From: an uncultured Caulobacteraceae bacterium
GTDB lineage: Bacteria; Pseudomonadota; Alphaproteobacteria; Caulobacterales; Caulobacteraceae
Assembly (NCBI GenBank): GCA_903923135.1
Contig: CAIXWN010000124.1
Span: 1-42,822, forward strand
Direction: 5' to 3'
DNA: 42,822 bases
The translations under genes and the position numbers were made by a program. The notes under the pieces are model-generated. The model did not search any database. It was given only the letters and a program-made list of their open reading frames with translations, and was not told the DNA's origin. Each line of letters opens with the position of its first letter. Within the stretch, counting starts at the first letter, position 1. Below, in pieces: positions 32,104-41,119 of this stretch.

Positions 32104-33030
32104 GTGAGGCGCCTGCTCGTCGCCGCCGAGGATGAGCCCGCCCTGTGGGCCGCCCTGTTCCGGTCCGCGCTGCCCGGCCATGACATTCTTCTGACCGCGC
32201 CCCCGGCCGGGACGCCTGTCGCCTATCTGGTCGTCGGGCGTCCGCCGCCGGGACTGGTCGCCTCCCTGTCGGGCCTGGAAGTGGTGCTCAGCCTCAATGC
32301 GGGCATCGAACCGTTGCTGGCCCCGGGCGCGGTTCCCGAACACCTGCCGATCGTGCGCATGGCCGATGACGGTCTCGCCCTCGGCATGGTCGAGTGGGTC
32401 CTGGCTCAGGCGCTCGCCTGGCACCGTAACCTCTTTGCCTATGCCGCGAGCCAGAAGGCGGGACGATGGGCGCCGCTATCGGAAAGGCTGGCGCGGGAGC
32501 GTCTCGTCACCGTCCTCGGCGCTGGCGCCCTGGGCCGGCCGGTGGCGACAGCTCTCGCCGCCGTCGGGTTTCGCACCCGTGTCTGGAGCCGCACGCCGCA
32601 TGACATTCCCGGCGTGGAGGCGTTCAGCCGAACGGACGGCCTCGCCGCCGCCCTGGACGGCGCCGATGTGCTGGTCAACCTCTTGCCGCTCACCGCCCTG
32701 ACCGCGAACCTGCTCGACAGCCGGGCGTTCGACCGCCTGGCCCGGGGAGCCCTGCTCATCAACGCCGGTCGCGGCGGCCATCTGGTGGAGGCCGACCTGA
32801 TCGCCGCCCTGGATGATGGCCGGCTGGGCGCCGCGGCGCTGGATGTCTTGCGTCAAGAGCCCCTGCCGGAAAGCCATCCGTTCTGGAGGCACCCGCGCGT
32901 CAGGCTGTCACCGCACGTGGCCGCGCCGACCCATGCCCGCACGGCCGTGGCCGTGATGGCCGAGACCGTGCGGCGCCATGAACGCGGAGAGGTCCTGTTT
33001 CCGCTCGTCGACCGCGCCCGTGGCTATTGA
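32104..33030 (+). CDS. D-2-hydroxyacid dehydrogenase (glyoxylate/hydroxypyruvate reductase A-like)
   Basis: A 308-residue NAD(P)-dependent dehydrogenase of the D-isomer-specific class. The cofactor motif LGAGALG is near residue 138, NLLPLT near 197, INAGRG near 218, and the catalytic His in SPHVAAPT near 262. Length and short form match GhrA. It would reduce glyoxylate or hydroxypyruvate. The start is a GTG at 32104. It ends 23 bases before the convergent HSL hydrolase gene, with no clear terminator. Confidence 0.9.
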   Translation: MRRLLVAAEDEPALWAALFRSALPGHDILLTAPPAGTPVAYLVVGRPPPGLVASLSGLEVVLSLNAGIEPLLAPGAVPEHLPIVRMADDGLALGMVEWVLAQALAWHRNLFAYAASQKAGRWAPLSERLARERLVTVLGAGALGRPVATALAAVGFRTRVWSRTPHDIPGVEAFSRTDGLAAALDGADVLVNLLPLTALTANLLDSRAFDRLARGALLINAGRGGHLVEADLIAALDDGRLGAAALDVLRQEPLPESHPFWRHPRVRLSPHVAAPTHARTAVAVMAETVRRHERGEVLFPLVDRARGY

Positions 33031-33053
33031 GCTCGACGGGGTGTTCGACAGGC

Positions 33054-34088
33054 TCAACCGGCCGTGAAGGCGGCAAGATCGCGGGCGGTGTCCCGGCTGA
33101 TGTCCGGGCAGCAAACCGGGAAGATCTCCGTGCCGTGTATGGTGCCCATCACCTGACGGCAACGCGCGCTCACGCCACCCCGCAGGAGCAGGCGATAGAA
33201 CTCCACGCCTTCGTCCCGCAGGGGGTCGCACTCGTTGACGCTGATCACCACCGGCGGCAAGCCGGCGACATCAGCCTCGGTGGCGAATCCCGGCCAGGCC
33301 AGGGGGTCGCGGGCATGAAAGGCCTCGATGCCATAGCCCATGGCGCCGCGGTTGTTGTGCAGTTCGAGGAGGATGCCGTTGTTGTCGGTGGACGACGGGT
33401 GCTGGGGCAGCGGCCATTGGCCGGCGATATAGGGGCAAAGGGCATAGAGGCCCTTGATCAGGCCGACGTCGCCATCCTGCTTGAGCTTCAGTCCTGTGGC
33501 CAGGGTCAGGTTTCCGCCGCCGCTCTCGCCGGCGATGACGATGCGGGCCGGATCGATGTTGAGGGCCGCGGCATTGGCTGACACCCACCGCAGGCCGGAA
33601 ACACAGTCGTTGAGGCCGGCGGGGAAGGGGGCGACTTCCGGCGCCGACGACGGCCGCAGGGCGTTGCGGAAGTCCACCATCGCCACCGCCACGCCCATCG
33701 CCGCGATGATTCGGCCCCAGGCCTTGTAGTTGCCGTCGTAGCAGGACATCACCGTCATGCCGCCGCCGTGGATGTAGTAGACGCAGGGCAGGGTCTCGGT
33801 GGTGTCGGGCCGGATGAACTGGATATTGACCCGGTTGCCATCCGGCGAGGAGACAAAGGTCTGGGTTCGCGTGGTCAGGCCGGCCGAAGAGGCGACGAAC
33901 TCATTGTCAAGGGCGTCGAGCATCGCCTTCAGCTGCGCGGCGGCCGCCTTGCCCTCGGGGGAATTCTCCTCCGCGAGCAGATCTTCCCGGCTGGCCACGT
34001 CACCCGGGACGTTCAGGACCTCCATCGCCCCGAACACGGCCTTGATGCGAGGGTCGATACGGGGGTCGTCGGCGAGCTTGCTGGCCAT
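33054..34088 (-). CDS. Alpha/beta hydrolase, HSL (lipase/esterase) family
   Basis: A 344-residue hydrolase with the HGGG oxyanion motif at 107-110, the nucleophile S189 in GESGG, and a late Asp/His (for example D288 in NECDPLRD and H in TIHGTE). These mark the hormone-sensitive-lipase-like esterase group. It probably cleaves short or medium esters in the cytoplasm. It is last on the minus strand after the ast genes, with a 60-base gap that holds a CCCGCC-TCT-GGCGGG hairpin (34116-34130), so it may be transcribed separately or at reduced level. Confidence 0.9.
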   Translation of the reverse strand: MASKLADDPRIDPRIKAVFGAMEVLNVPGDVASREDLLAEENSPEGKAAAAQLKAMLDALDNEFVASSAGLTTRTQTFVSSPDGNRVNIQFIRPDTTETLPCVYYIHGGGMTVMSCYDGNYKAWGRIIAAMGVAVAMVDFRNALRPSSAPEVAPFPAGLNDCVSGLRWVSANAAALNIDPARIVIAGESGGGNLTLATGLKLKQDGDVGLIKGLYALCPYIAGQWPLPQHPSSTDNNGILLELHNNRGAMGYGIEAFHARDPLAWPGFATEADVAGLPPVVISVNECDPLRDEGVEFYRLLLRGGVSARCRQVMGTIHGTEIFPVCCPDISRDTARDLAAFTAG

Positions 34089-34115
34089 GAAGCGTGTCCT
34101 CGAATGGGGTTTCGG

Positions 34116-34130
34116 CCCGCCTCTGGCGGG
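34116..34130 (-). other. Short perfect hairpin between M20 hydrolase and HSL hydrolase
   Basis: CCCGCC and GGCGGG arms flank a 3-base loop in the gap after the M20 gene stop. It could slow or end transcription from the ast operon, or act in the leader of the next gene. No T-run is seen. Confidence 0.35.
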
Positions 34131-34148
34131 GCGGTTTCACCCGGGACC

Positions 34149-35426
34149 TTAGGACGGACGCGGTTGTCCGGCCAAGGTCGATTCCGCATTGGCCCGGTGG
34201 ATGCCGCGGGCGTCGACCTCGCCAGAGGCCAGTTTCATCAGCAGGGCGGCCGACAGGCAGGCCCGCTCGGAGAAGCTGTCCGGCCAAGCGTATTCCGACT
34301 CGCTGTGGATATCGCCCCCTCGCACCCCCAGGGTGTCGACATTGGGCAGGCCCGCCGCGAAGAGGTTGTTGCCCTCGCACACCCCTCCTGAAGCCCGCCA
34401 GGCGATCGGCTGACCGACCAGGGCGCCGACATCGCGGACGGCTTCCAGCAGGCGCTGCTGGGCCGCATTGACCGGCTTGGGCGGGCGGCTGAAGCCGCCG
34501 TGCAGACAGGCGCCCAGGTCCCGCGCCGCCAGGTCCGCCATGGCCTCGCGGATCCGCGCCAGGCACCAGTCGGCCGCCTCCGGATCGGGAACCCGGATAT
34601 TGAATCTCAGGACCGCCGAGCCCGGCACGACGTTGAGCGCCCCGCCGCCGTCAATTCGGGCGATGTTGACGGTCACGTCCCCGTGCAAGCCGTTCAGTGC
34701 GTCCAGAGCGGCGGCCAGGGCCGCCGCTCCGGCCAGGGCGTTGCGCCCGCTGGCGAAGTCGCGACCTGCGTGGGCGGTGCGACCGGTGATGGCGATATGG
34801 AAATTGCCCGATCCCTTGCGGGCTCCGGCCAGGGCGCCGTCCGGCATGCAGGGCTCATAGGTCATGCCGATGTGGCCGCCAGCGGCGACCGCCGCCAGCA
34901 GAGGCGCCGATGCAGGGGAGCCGATCTCCTCGTCGGGCGACAGCAGCACCCGGTAGCCTACGCGACCGGCCAGCGGGTGGGTCTCGAAGGCCTCGAGGGC
35001 CCCGAGCATGACGCTCAGGCCGCCCTTCATGTCGGCGATCCCCGGGCCGTGGAGCGCCCCGTCGGCGAGGTGACGGATGGATCGGAATGGGCTGTCGACG
35101 GGATAGACTGTGTCGTAGTGGCCGGTGAGGACCACCTGGACCGGCGCATGCGCCCGGACCGTCAGGCGAAGGGCGTCGGGGTGGCGCTGCGACCGAGTCG
35201 CCCCGTCGGCGCCGATCTCGGCGGTCGCCGCCAGGGGAAGGCGTTCAAGGTCTCCCGACAGCCGGCCCATGACCTCCGCCAGGATCCCTTGCTGTTCCTC
35301 GAGCCCGGCCAGATTGCGGCTGCCGGTGTTGATGGCGCACCAGGCCTCCGCCCGGGCGACAAGGGCGCCGCCGCGATCGGCCAGCAGGGCCAGAACGGCC
35401 TCATCATCGGCGGTCAGGCGCATCAT
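34149..35426 (-). CDS. M20 family metallohydrolase in ast operon
   Basis: A 425-residue zinc amidohydrolase. The expected residues are present: H103 and D105 (GHYDTVYP), D132 (ADMKGG), E166/E167 (DEEIG) and a late His in HSESEYAW. M20 enzymes hydrolyse N-acyl amino acids and dipeptides. Placed at the end of astA-astD-astB, it may do the final step, removal of succinate from N-succinylglutamate, in place of the unrelated M14-type AstE; that is inference. The ATG at 35426 overlaps the astB stop by four bases (ATGA), so translation is coupled. Confidence 0.85.
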   Translation of the reverse strand: MMRLTADDEAVLALLADRGGALVARAEAWCAINTGSRNLAGLEEQQGILAEVMGRLSGDLERLPLAATAEIGADGATRSQRHPDALRLTVRAHAPVQVVLTGHYDTVYPVDSPFRSIRHLADGALHGPGIADMKGGLSVMLGALEAFETHPLAGRVGYRVLLSPDEEIGSPASAPLLAAVAAGGHIGMTYEPCMPDGALAGARKGSGNFHIAITGRTAHAGRDFASGRNALAGAAALAAALDALNGLHGDVTVNIARIDGGGALNVVPGSAVLRFNIRVPDPEAADWCLARIREAMADLAARDLGACLHGGFSRPPKPVNAAQQRLLEAVRDVGALVGQPIAWRASGGVCEGNNLFAAGLPNVDTLGVRGGDIHSESEYAWPDSFSERACLSAALLMKLASGEVDARGIHRANAESTLAGQPRPS

Positions 35427-36706
35427 TCGGCCTCGATGAAGGCGTACAGCTGCGCGTGCGCCGAGCGGGCGGCGTCCCAGAGATCGGCTTCCAGCAGGTC
35501 CGCCGGCGAGAGCGTTTCGGGCCAGCACCGCTCGACGAGGGCGGCCAGAGTGTCCCACCGCCGCGGTGTGAGCCTATACCCCGGGTGGATCGCCGCGGCG
35601 GCGGCGTCCGAGACGGGCGCCCGCAGACGCAGGCAGGCCGGTCCGCCGCCATTGCGCATGCTCTCGCGCACATCGACGACCTCGACCCGCTCGATCGCCC
35701 CTGAGCGCGCCAGGGCGCGATGAAGGGCCTCCCACACCGCGGCGTTCTCGCGAACCTCCGAGGGCAGGATCAACGCCATCGAGCCGCCGGGCAGGGTGAC
35801 GATCTGGGAGTTGAACAGATAGGACGACACGGCGTCATCGAGGCTGACGTCCTTCACCTCGATGATGTGCGCGCCCGGCACATGCCGGTCTATGGCCGCG
35901 ACCAGGGCGTCCCGGTCGTCAAACGCCTCCGGGTGGCAAAGCAGCACATTCTCATTGGCCACGGCCACCACGTCGTTGTGAAAGGCGCCCGCCTGCACCG
36001 CATCGCCGGCCTGCAGCGCGAAATGGGCGAGATGGTCAGGCAAGGCGGCCAGCCGGGCGACGGCCTGGCTGGCGCGCAGCGCCTGCCGCTCGGGGAAGGC
36101 GCCGCCGCGCGGCCGGCCATGAACGAACACGTTGAGCCCCGGCGTCCCGTGCGACATTGCCAGGCGCATATGGTTGGCCGCGCCTTCGTCGCCGAAGTGT
36201 GCGCCCAGGGGCAGAGGGGCGTGAACCGCGAAGCGATCCGGATCGCCGAATATGGAGCGCAGCAGCCGCCAAGTGTCCTCCGCTTCCACCGCCCGGTGCA
36301 GCATGCTGGCGAGGTTGGCGGTGACCAGATGAAGCCGGCCGTCGCCCGAGTCGGCCTCGGCGATCACCGTGGCGGCGTTGGCGGTCCACATCGAGGAAGC
36401 GGAGCAGGCCGCGCGGAACAGCTGAGGATCGGCGCCGGCGGCGCCGCGAAGCACCTCGGCGTCGGTCCCGTCGAAGCCCAGACTCCTCAGCAGGCCTGTG
36501 GCCGGCCTCAACGGCGGCGGCAGGAATCCCTGGGCGACGCCCAGGTCCATCAGCCGGCGCATTTTGGCCAGGCCCTGCAGGGCGGCGTCGCGCGGACGCG
36601 CCACAGCCCCGGCATTGCTGGCGGAGGCGAGGTTGCCCATCGACAGCCCCGCATAGTTGTGCGTGGGCCCGATCAGGCCGTCGAAGTTGATCTCAACGGC
36701 GGTCAT
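35423..36706 (-). CDS. astB: N-succinylarginine dihydrolase
   Basis: A 427-residue enzyme with the family N-terminus ([16 protein letters not shown]) and a complete triad. C358 lies in GGPACLR, H243 in [12 protein letters not shown] and E174 in FGDEGAANH, matching the E. coli Cys/His/Glu set. It converts N-succinylarginine to N-succinylornithine, two ammonia and CO2. The start at 36706 overlaps the astD stop (ATGA). The first 24 codons of a longer frame are rejected because they lie inside astD and lack homology. Confidence 0.95.
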   Translation of the reverse strand: MTAVEINFDGLIGPTHNYAGLSMGNLASASNAGAVARPRDAALQGLAKMRRLMDLGVAQGFLPPPLRPATGLLRSLGFDGTDAEVLRGAAGADPQLFRAACSASSMWTANAATVIAEADSGDGRLHLVTANLASMLHRAVEAEDTWRLLRSIFGDPDRFAVHAPLPLGAHFGDEGAANHMRLAMSHGTPGLNVFVHGRPRGGAFPERQALRASQAVARLAALPDHLAHFALQAGDAVQAGAFHNDVVAVANENVLLCHPEAFDDRDALVAAIDRHVPGAHIIEVKDVSLDDAVSSYLFNSQIVTLPGGSMALILPSEVRENAAVWEALHRALARSGAIERVEVVDVRESMRNGGGPACLRLRAPVSDAAAAAIHPGYRLTPRRWDTLAALVERCWPETLSPADLLEADLWDAARSAHAQLYAFIEAE

Positions 36707-38127
36707 GCGCTGTGCAATCCTGTCGCGATACGGAAGGCCGTCGTATTGGCCTCCAGGCCGGCCACCGGAAACGCGCAATAGTCCGCGGCGTAGAAGGCGC
36801 TGGCCCGATGGTTGCCCGAGGCGCCGACACCGCCGAAGGGCGCGGCGGAACTGGCGCCGGTCGTGGGACGGTTCCAGTTGACGACCCCGGCGCGGACGCC
36901 GCGCCAGAAGAGGCGGTACAGGCCCTCGTCACCGCCGATCAGGCCGGCCGCCAGGCCGAACCGGGTGTCCGATGCCGCGACGAGCGCGTCATCGAACCGG
37001 GCGACGCGGCGGACCTGCAGCAGCGGCCCGAAGATCTCCTCATCCGTGCGGCCGGCCATATCGGTGACGTCGATCAGGGCGGACGAAAGCAGGGGGCGGT
37101 TCGGCGTCAGTTGCGACATCGGGCGGATCGGGCGCCCGCCGGCGTTCAGCAGGCGGGCCTGTGCCAGCAGGACCGTGTCGGCGGCCCCTTTGTCGATCAC
37201 GGGGCCGTGGAAGGGTTGCGGCTCATCGAACGGCGCGCCGACGCGCAGGCGGTCCATGACGGCGACCAGGGCCTCAATCACGCGGTCGCCCGGCCCTCCC
37301 GCTTCGACAATCAGTCGCCGGGCGCAGGAACACCGCTGGCCGGAGGACACGAAGGCGGACTGGACGATAAGATGGGCGGCGTTCTCGGCGTCGTCCACGT
37401 CCCAGGCCACCAGCGGGTTGTTTCCTCCCAGTTCCAGGGCGAGGATCTTGTCCGGCCGCCCGGCGAGCGCCGCGTGGATCGCCCTCCCGGCGGGCGCGCC
37501 GCCGGTGAACAGCACGCCATCGACCCCGTCATGGGCGACGAGCCCGGCGCCGACCTCGCCGCCGCCGATGGCCACCTGCAGGACGCCGTCCGGCAGGCCG
37601 GCCTCCCGCCAGAGTTCGGCCATGAGGAGGCCGCTCGCCGGGGTCTTCTCGCTGGGCTTGAACACCACAACGTTGCCCGCCAGCAGGGCGGGGGTGATGT
37701 GCCCGTTGGCCAGGTGCATCGGGAAGTTGAACGGCCCGATCACGGCCAGGACGCCGTGCGGGCGATGGCGTAGCGCCTGACGGACTCCGGCGGCCTCGCT
37801 CACCGCGTCGGCGGCCCGTTCGTCCTGGGCGCGGATGGAAATGGCCACCTTGCCGGCGACGCTGTCGGCCTCCGTCAGCGTCTCCCAATAAGGCTTGCCG
37901 GTCTCGCGCGAGATCAGGCGGGCGATCGCCTCACGCCGTTCTCTGACAAGCGCCGCGAAACTCAGCGCCACCTCGCGTCTGGCTCCGGTCGGGGTTTCGG
38001 CCCAGTCGGCAAAGGCGCGACGGGCCGTGGTCACCGTCGCATCCAGCCCCGCCGGGTCGAGGGTCCCACCACGCCAGACCACATCATCTGTACACGGATT
38101 GTAAGAAATCAGTTCAGAAGTCGACAT
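36703..38127 (-). CDS. astD: N-succinylglutamate 5-semialdehyde dehydrogenase
   Basis: A 474-residue aldehyde dehydrogenase. N134 in GPFNFP, the general base E232 (LELGGNNP) and the nucleophile C266 ([10 protein letters not shown]) are in the AstD form of the family motifs. It oxidises succinylglutamate semialdehyde to succinylglutamate with NAD. The ATG at 38127 ([11 protein letters not shown]) overlaps astA by 14 bases. The order astA-astD-astB, without astC, means the transaminase step must be encoded elsewhere. Confidence 0.95.
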   Translation of the reverse strand: MSTSELISYNPCTDDVVWRGGTLDPAGLDATVTTARRAFADWAETPTGARREVALSFAALVRERREAIARLISRETGKPYWETLTEADSVAGKVAISIRAQDERAADAVSEAAGVRQALRHRPHGVLAVIGPFNFPMHLANGHITPALLAGNVVVFKPSEKTPASGLLMAELWREAGLPDGVLQVAIGGGEVGAGLVAHDGVDGVLFTGGAPAGRAIHAALAGRPDKILALELGGNNPLVAWDVDDAENAAHLIVQSAFVSSGQRCSCARRLIVEAGGPGDRVIEALVAVMDRLRVGAPFDEPQPFHGPVIDKGAADTVLLAQARLLNAGGRPIRPMSQLTPNRPLLSSALIDVTDMAGRTDEEIFGPLLQVRRVARFDDALVAASDTRFGLAAGLIGGDEGLYRLFWRGVRAGVVNWNRPTTGASSAAPFGGVGASGNHRASAFYAADYCAFPVAGLEANTTAFRIATGLHSA

Positions 38128-39199
38128 GACGCACCCAGTCTCCCACCGACACGCCGAGCGCCGCGGCCAGTCCGACGTCCATTTCCACACCGTTTTCCGG
38201 GTCCACCCTCAACCCGCCCCGGGCGGCGCGAAACGCCGCGCCATGGCCGGTGCTGACCAGCTGCTCGGCCGCTTCGGTGTTGGTGGCGATGCGGGTCACC
38301 TGCGATCGCCGGTTGTCACGTACGGCCCGCAGCTCGTCGATGTTGGCGAACAGGGTGGGCCCGCCGTCGAAGATGTCGATGTAGTTTTCATAGCGGAAGC
38401 CCTCTTCGACCAGCAGCTGCATGGCGCGGCGGCCGTGGTCATGCGGGCGGCCGAGCGCCTCCCGCGCGGCCCTGGGCAGCAGGCTCGCATAGATGGGGTG
38501 CTTGGGCGAAAGGTCGGCGATGAACTGGTTGCCAAGGACGGCGTTCATCCGGTCGGCGTCGACGAAGTCCATGTCGTAGAACTCACGGCCCAGCGCCTCC
38601 CAGACCGGCGATGCGCCGGTCTCGTCCTGATAGCCGCGCATGTCGCTGATCACCTGGCGGCCGAACCAGTCGCGGTGCTCGGCCAGGAACAGATAGCGGC
38701 TGCGGGCGGTCAGGCGTCCGGCGGCCGCGCCTCGGGCGCTGGCGTCGACGAAAAGGCCGCCGACCTCGGCCTGACCGTCAAAGTCGTTGGCCAGAATCAG
38801 GACGTCGTGCGCCACGGTCTTTCCCATCGCCTTGTGCGCCTGCGCCTGGCGGGTCAGGCGGTAGCTGTAGAAGGGCCATTCGACGCCGATGCGGGGAAAG
38901 ACGCAGGCCGTGCCGACGACGCCTTCGCGCACCGCCTGGCCGTCGCGGTCCACCCGCTCGACGATGAAGAAGATGGGCACGCCGCGGGCGCGGAAGTCCT
39001 CCGACAGCAGCGCCGCCTCGGTGTCCAGGAGGCGATCGGCCAGCACGGTCAGATCGGGCTGCAGGTTGGTCATGCCGGATCCCGCCGCCTGGGCGAGCCG
39101 GAATAGGCCGTCTAGGTCGCCTCGACGGGCAGGCCTGACCACCAGGGCGTCGCCGCTGCGGGCCGCCACCGCCACCGAAGATTCTGTCGTCTGGTTCAT
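38114..39199 (-). CDS. astA: Arginine N-succinyltransferase
   Basis: A 361-residue GNAT-like enzyme. The family sequences VVRPARRGDLDGLFRLAQ near the N-terminus, GVVGTACVFPRIG, PFYSYRLTR and the C-terminal NGVEMDVGLAAALGV region are all recognisable. It transfers succinyl from succinyl-CoA to the alpha-amino group of arginine, the first step of the AST pathway. It is the first gene of the operon and diverges from an Lrp/AsnC regulator across an 82-base region with two inverted repeats, so it is probably controlled by that regulator. Confidence 0.95.
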   Translation of the reverse strand: MNQTTESSVAVAARSGDALVVRPARRGDLDGLFRLAQAAGSGMTNLQPDLTVLADRLLDTEAALLSEDFRARGVPIFFIVERVDRDGQAVREGVVGTACVFPRIGVEWPFYSYRLTRQAQAHKAMGKTVAHDVLILANDFDGQAEVGGLFVDASARGAAAGRLTARSRYLFLAEHRDWFGRQVISDMRGYQDETGASPVWEALGREFYDMDFVDADRMNAVLGNQFIADLSPKHPIYASLLPRAAREALGRPHDHGRRAMQLLVEEGFRYENYIDIFDGGPTLFANIDELRAVRDNRRSQVTRIATNTEAAEQLVSTGHGAAFRAARGGLRVDPENGVEMDVGLAAALGVSVGDWVRHVDF

Positions 39200-39232
39200 T
39201 TCTTGATCATGCAGGCAGTTGGGCTAAATAGG

Positions 39233-39253
39233 CTGTCTAATTTCAGGAGACAG
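39233..39253. promoter_or_regulatory. Inverted repeat CTGTCT-N9-AGACAG, candidate Lrp operator
   Basis: Perfect 6-base arms in the 82-base divergent spacer between astA and the Lrp/AsnC gene. The central part is AT-rich. Lrp/AsnC proteins bind such loosely spaced dyads; the assignment is from symmetry and position only. Confidence 0.4.
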
Positions 39254-39254
39254 A

Positions 39255-39269
39255 CCGAAGACTCTTCGG
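39255..39269. promoter_or_regulatory. 15-base near-perfect palindrome next to Lrp start
   Basis: CCGAAGA-C-TCTTCGG has 7-base arms and a single central base. It ends just before the GGGAGG ribosome site of the Lrp/AsnC gene. Such a tight dyad fits a protein site better than a stem-loop. Autoregulation is a plausible use. Confidence 0.4.
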
Positions 39270-39281
39270 CGGGAGGAACGC

Positions 39282-39767
39282 ATCACCGCAGCCCCTGCGG
39301 TCGACCGCATCGACCTGAAGATCCTCGCCCTCCTTCAGGGCCGGGGCCGGATCACAAACCAGGCCCTGAGCGAGGCGGTCGCGCTGTCGGCCAGCGCCTG
39401 TCTGGTGCGCGTTCGGCGCCTTGAAGCGGCCGGCCTGATCGAGGGCTATCATGCCCGCGTGGCGATCGAGGCTGTCCGGCCCACCGTGGTGATCTTCGCC
39501 GAGGTGACCCTTACGCGGCACCACCCGGCCGATTTCGCCGGGTTCGAGGCCTTCGTCCTTAGCGTGCCCGAGATCGTCGAGGCGGCGCAGGTGAGCGGCG
39601 CCGTCGACTATCTGCTGAAGGTGGTGGTCGGCGACATGCGCGCCTGGAGGGAACTGTCGGACCGCATCCTCAACTCGGATCTGGGTGTTGGAAAAATATC
39701 GTCCCATGTGATGATGAAGGCGGCCAAGGCCTTCCAGGCCTACCCGCTGGACGACGTCACCGCCTGA
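39282..39767 (+). CDS. Lrp/AsnC family regulator, apparent AUC start
   Basis: 161 residues if started at the ATC at 39282. The N-terminal winged helix (APAVDRIDLKILALLQGRGR, then NQALSEAVALSASACLVRVRRLEAAGLI) is complete only with this start. The C-terminal RAM ligand-binding domain follows (VPEIVEAAQVSGAVDYLLKVV). No ATG, GTG or TTG occurs between the in-frame stop at 39225 and codon 42 (GTG at 39405), which would remove most of the DNA-binding domain. GGGAGG lies five bases before the ATC. It diverges from astA and probably regulates arginine use. Confidence 0.8.
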   Translation: MTAAPAVDRIDLKILALLQGRGRITNQALSEAVALSASACLVRVRRLEAAGLIEGYHARVAIEAVRPTVVIFAEVTLTRHHPADFAGFEAFVLSVPEIVEAAQVSGAVDYLLKVVVGDMRAWRELSDRILNSDLGVGKISSHVMMKAAKAFQAYPLDDVTA

Positions 39768-39784
39768 ACGCGCCGCGCTCTGCG

Positions 39785-40678
39785 TCAGGCGTGTTCCTGG
39801 AACACCGCGGCGACCATGCGGCCGTTGGGATAGAGCGCCGCCCGCCGCATTCCGGCTGACAGATAGGGCATGACGATGTCGCCCCTGGCCGACATGGCGA
39901 TCAGCCCTCCCACGCCTCCCATCACGCCCGCCTGCGCCAGGGCGTTGGCGGCGATGATTTCCAGGCTGTCGTCGGACTCGCGGAAGCGCCTGGCGATGCG
40001 GGCGGTGGCCGAGGCGCGCAGGAAACGCTCCGCGCCGCCCACGCCGTAACAGGCGCAGGCCACGGCGATCTGGTCGTCGGCGTGGAGCATCGCCGCCGGC
40101 ACCTGCAGTTCGCCACTGTCCAGCGGCAGCATCTTGGTGAGCTGGCCTGTGGTGGACGAGCCGGCGGCCAGCGCCCCGCGGGCGTCCAGGGCGATGCAGC
40201 CAATGCTGCCTGGCGTGGGGTCGGCCGCCCGCGCGCCGCCGGCATACCAGACGGCCGGAGTGTCGATCGTCTCCAGCCCGGCCTCCCGCGCGAGTTCGTC
40301 CGCCCGCTTTCGGTAGAGCAGATAGTTCGGCCGCGCGTCGAGAACCACTCTGGCGGCAAGGATCGGCGACTTGAAGCCGGACAGCGCCCAGACCCCGCCG
40401 GCGCGCTCTCCGGCCCCATCCGCCAGCGCGCCATCAAGTTCGTAGCGCCCCTCGTTATCCGGCCAGGCGCCGGCTCCCGCCGGATACAGGCCGGAAGCCT
40501 CCATCGCCTGCAGGGTCTCCACCACGACGTCGAGGGCGCGGGCGCCGGCGTTCAGGCGGTCGCGTCCGGCGCGGATCAGCAGCCGCATGTAGTTGAGTTC
40601 GCGCCCGTTGCTGCGGTTACGCTGAACCTCGACGCCGCCGTGGATCACAAGGCCGACGCGCCCGCGGTCCGCTGTCAT
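39785..40678 (-). CDS. Isoaspartyl peptidase/asparaginase-like Ntn hydrolase, divergent
   Basis: 297 residues. The N-terminal VIHGG, RALDVVVETLQAMEASGLYPAGAGAW and the DPTPGSIGCIALDARGALAAGSSTTGQ region resemble type 2 isoaspartyl peptidases/asparaginases, which cleave themselves before a Thr that becomes the nucleophile. Here that position is S158 instead of Thr, and the GRVGD-SP-type segment that normally follows is replaced by LPLDSGELQVPAAMLHADD. Activity may be changed or lost. The ATG at 40678 is chosen for its family-like N-terminus. It is convergent with the Lrp gene, 17 bases apart. Confidence 0.75.
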   Translation of the reverse strand: MTADRGRVGLVIHGGVEVQRNRSNGRELNYMRLLIRAGRDRLNAGARALDVVVETLQAMEASGLYPAGAGAWPDNEGRYELDGALADGAGERAGGVWALSGFKSPILAARVVLDARPNYLLYRKRADELAREAGLETIDTPAVWYAGGARAADPTPGSIGCIALDARGALAAGSSTTGQLTKMLPLDSGELQVPAAMLHADDQIAVACACYGVGGAERFLRASATARIARRFRESDDSLEIIAANALAQAGVMGGVGGLIAMSARGDIVMPYLSAGMRRAALYPNGRMVAAVFQEHA

Positions 40679-40906
40679 GTGTGTTGAGCTTCCGTACCTG
40701 GATCCAACGCGCGCTGCCCCCGACAAGCGAAGTGACGGCGACGATATCCCGACCGTCGACCGACGCGTCCAACTTAACCGGAATTCTAAGCAAATGGCCA
40801 CGAATTGCGCAGCCGGGGGGCTATCGGTCGGGTGGCGCCTCGAGGCTCGCCAAACCCGCGCGGCCCCGCTATCCCGGTCGCCTCAACCTCGACAACCGCG
40901 GCCGCC

Positions 40907-41119
40907 ATGTCCCTTGCTCCGAAGCTGGCGTTTCATGATCTCGATGATGAGGCCCTGAGGATCCTGGCGGAACCGAAGGAGGGCGAGGCGGCGTTCTCGC
41001 CAGCCTGCCGGTCAGCCGTTCTGGAGGCGCTGCAGGGGCTGCGGGCGCACGCCGCCGTGGTTGCGGCGGCCGTGGCTTCGGCGTCGGATCGCGATCCGGA
41101 CGAGAGCTTCGCGCCTTGA
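40907..41119 (+). CDS. AtzG-like small protein (DUF4089)
   Basis: A 70-residue acidic helical protein. Size, composition (FSPACRSAVLEALQGLRAHAAVVAAAVA) and position directly before an AtzE-like amidase fit AtzG/DUF4089, the small GatC-like partner that stabilises AtzE. The resemblance is weak at the sequence level. Its stop overlaps the TTG start of the amidase (TTGA), showing coupling. The 228-base stretch upstream (40679-40906) holds no gene, and I see no certain promoter in it. Confidence 0.65.
   Translation: MSLAPKLAFHDLDDEALRILAEPKEGEAAFSPACRSAVLEALQGLRAHAAVVAAAVASASDRDPDESFAP

Noticed and set aside
39203-39424. A 73-codon frame with an ATG upstream of the Lrp regulator
   Set aside because: It is in a different frame, proline/arginine-rich and without a domain; the Lrp reading frame accounts for this stretch.
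40795-40808. Possible sigma-54 promoter TGGCCACGAATTGC before the AtzG-like gene
   Set aside because: The GG and GC elements are nine bases apart, not ten, and the sequence between departs from the consensus.
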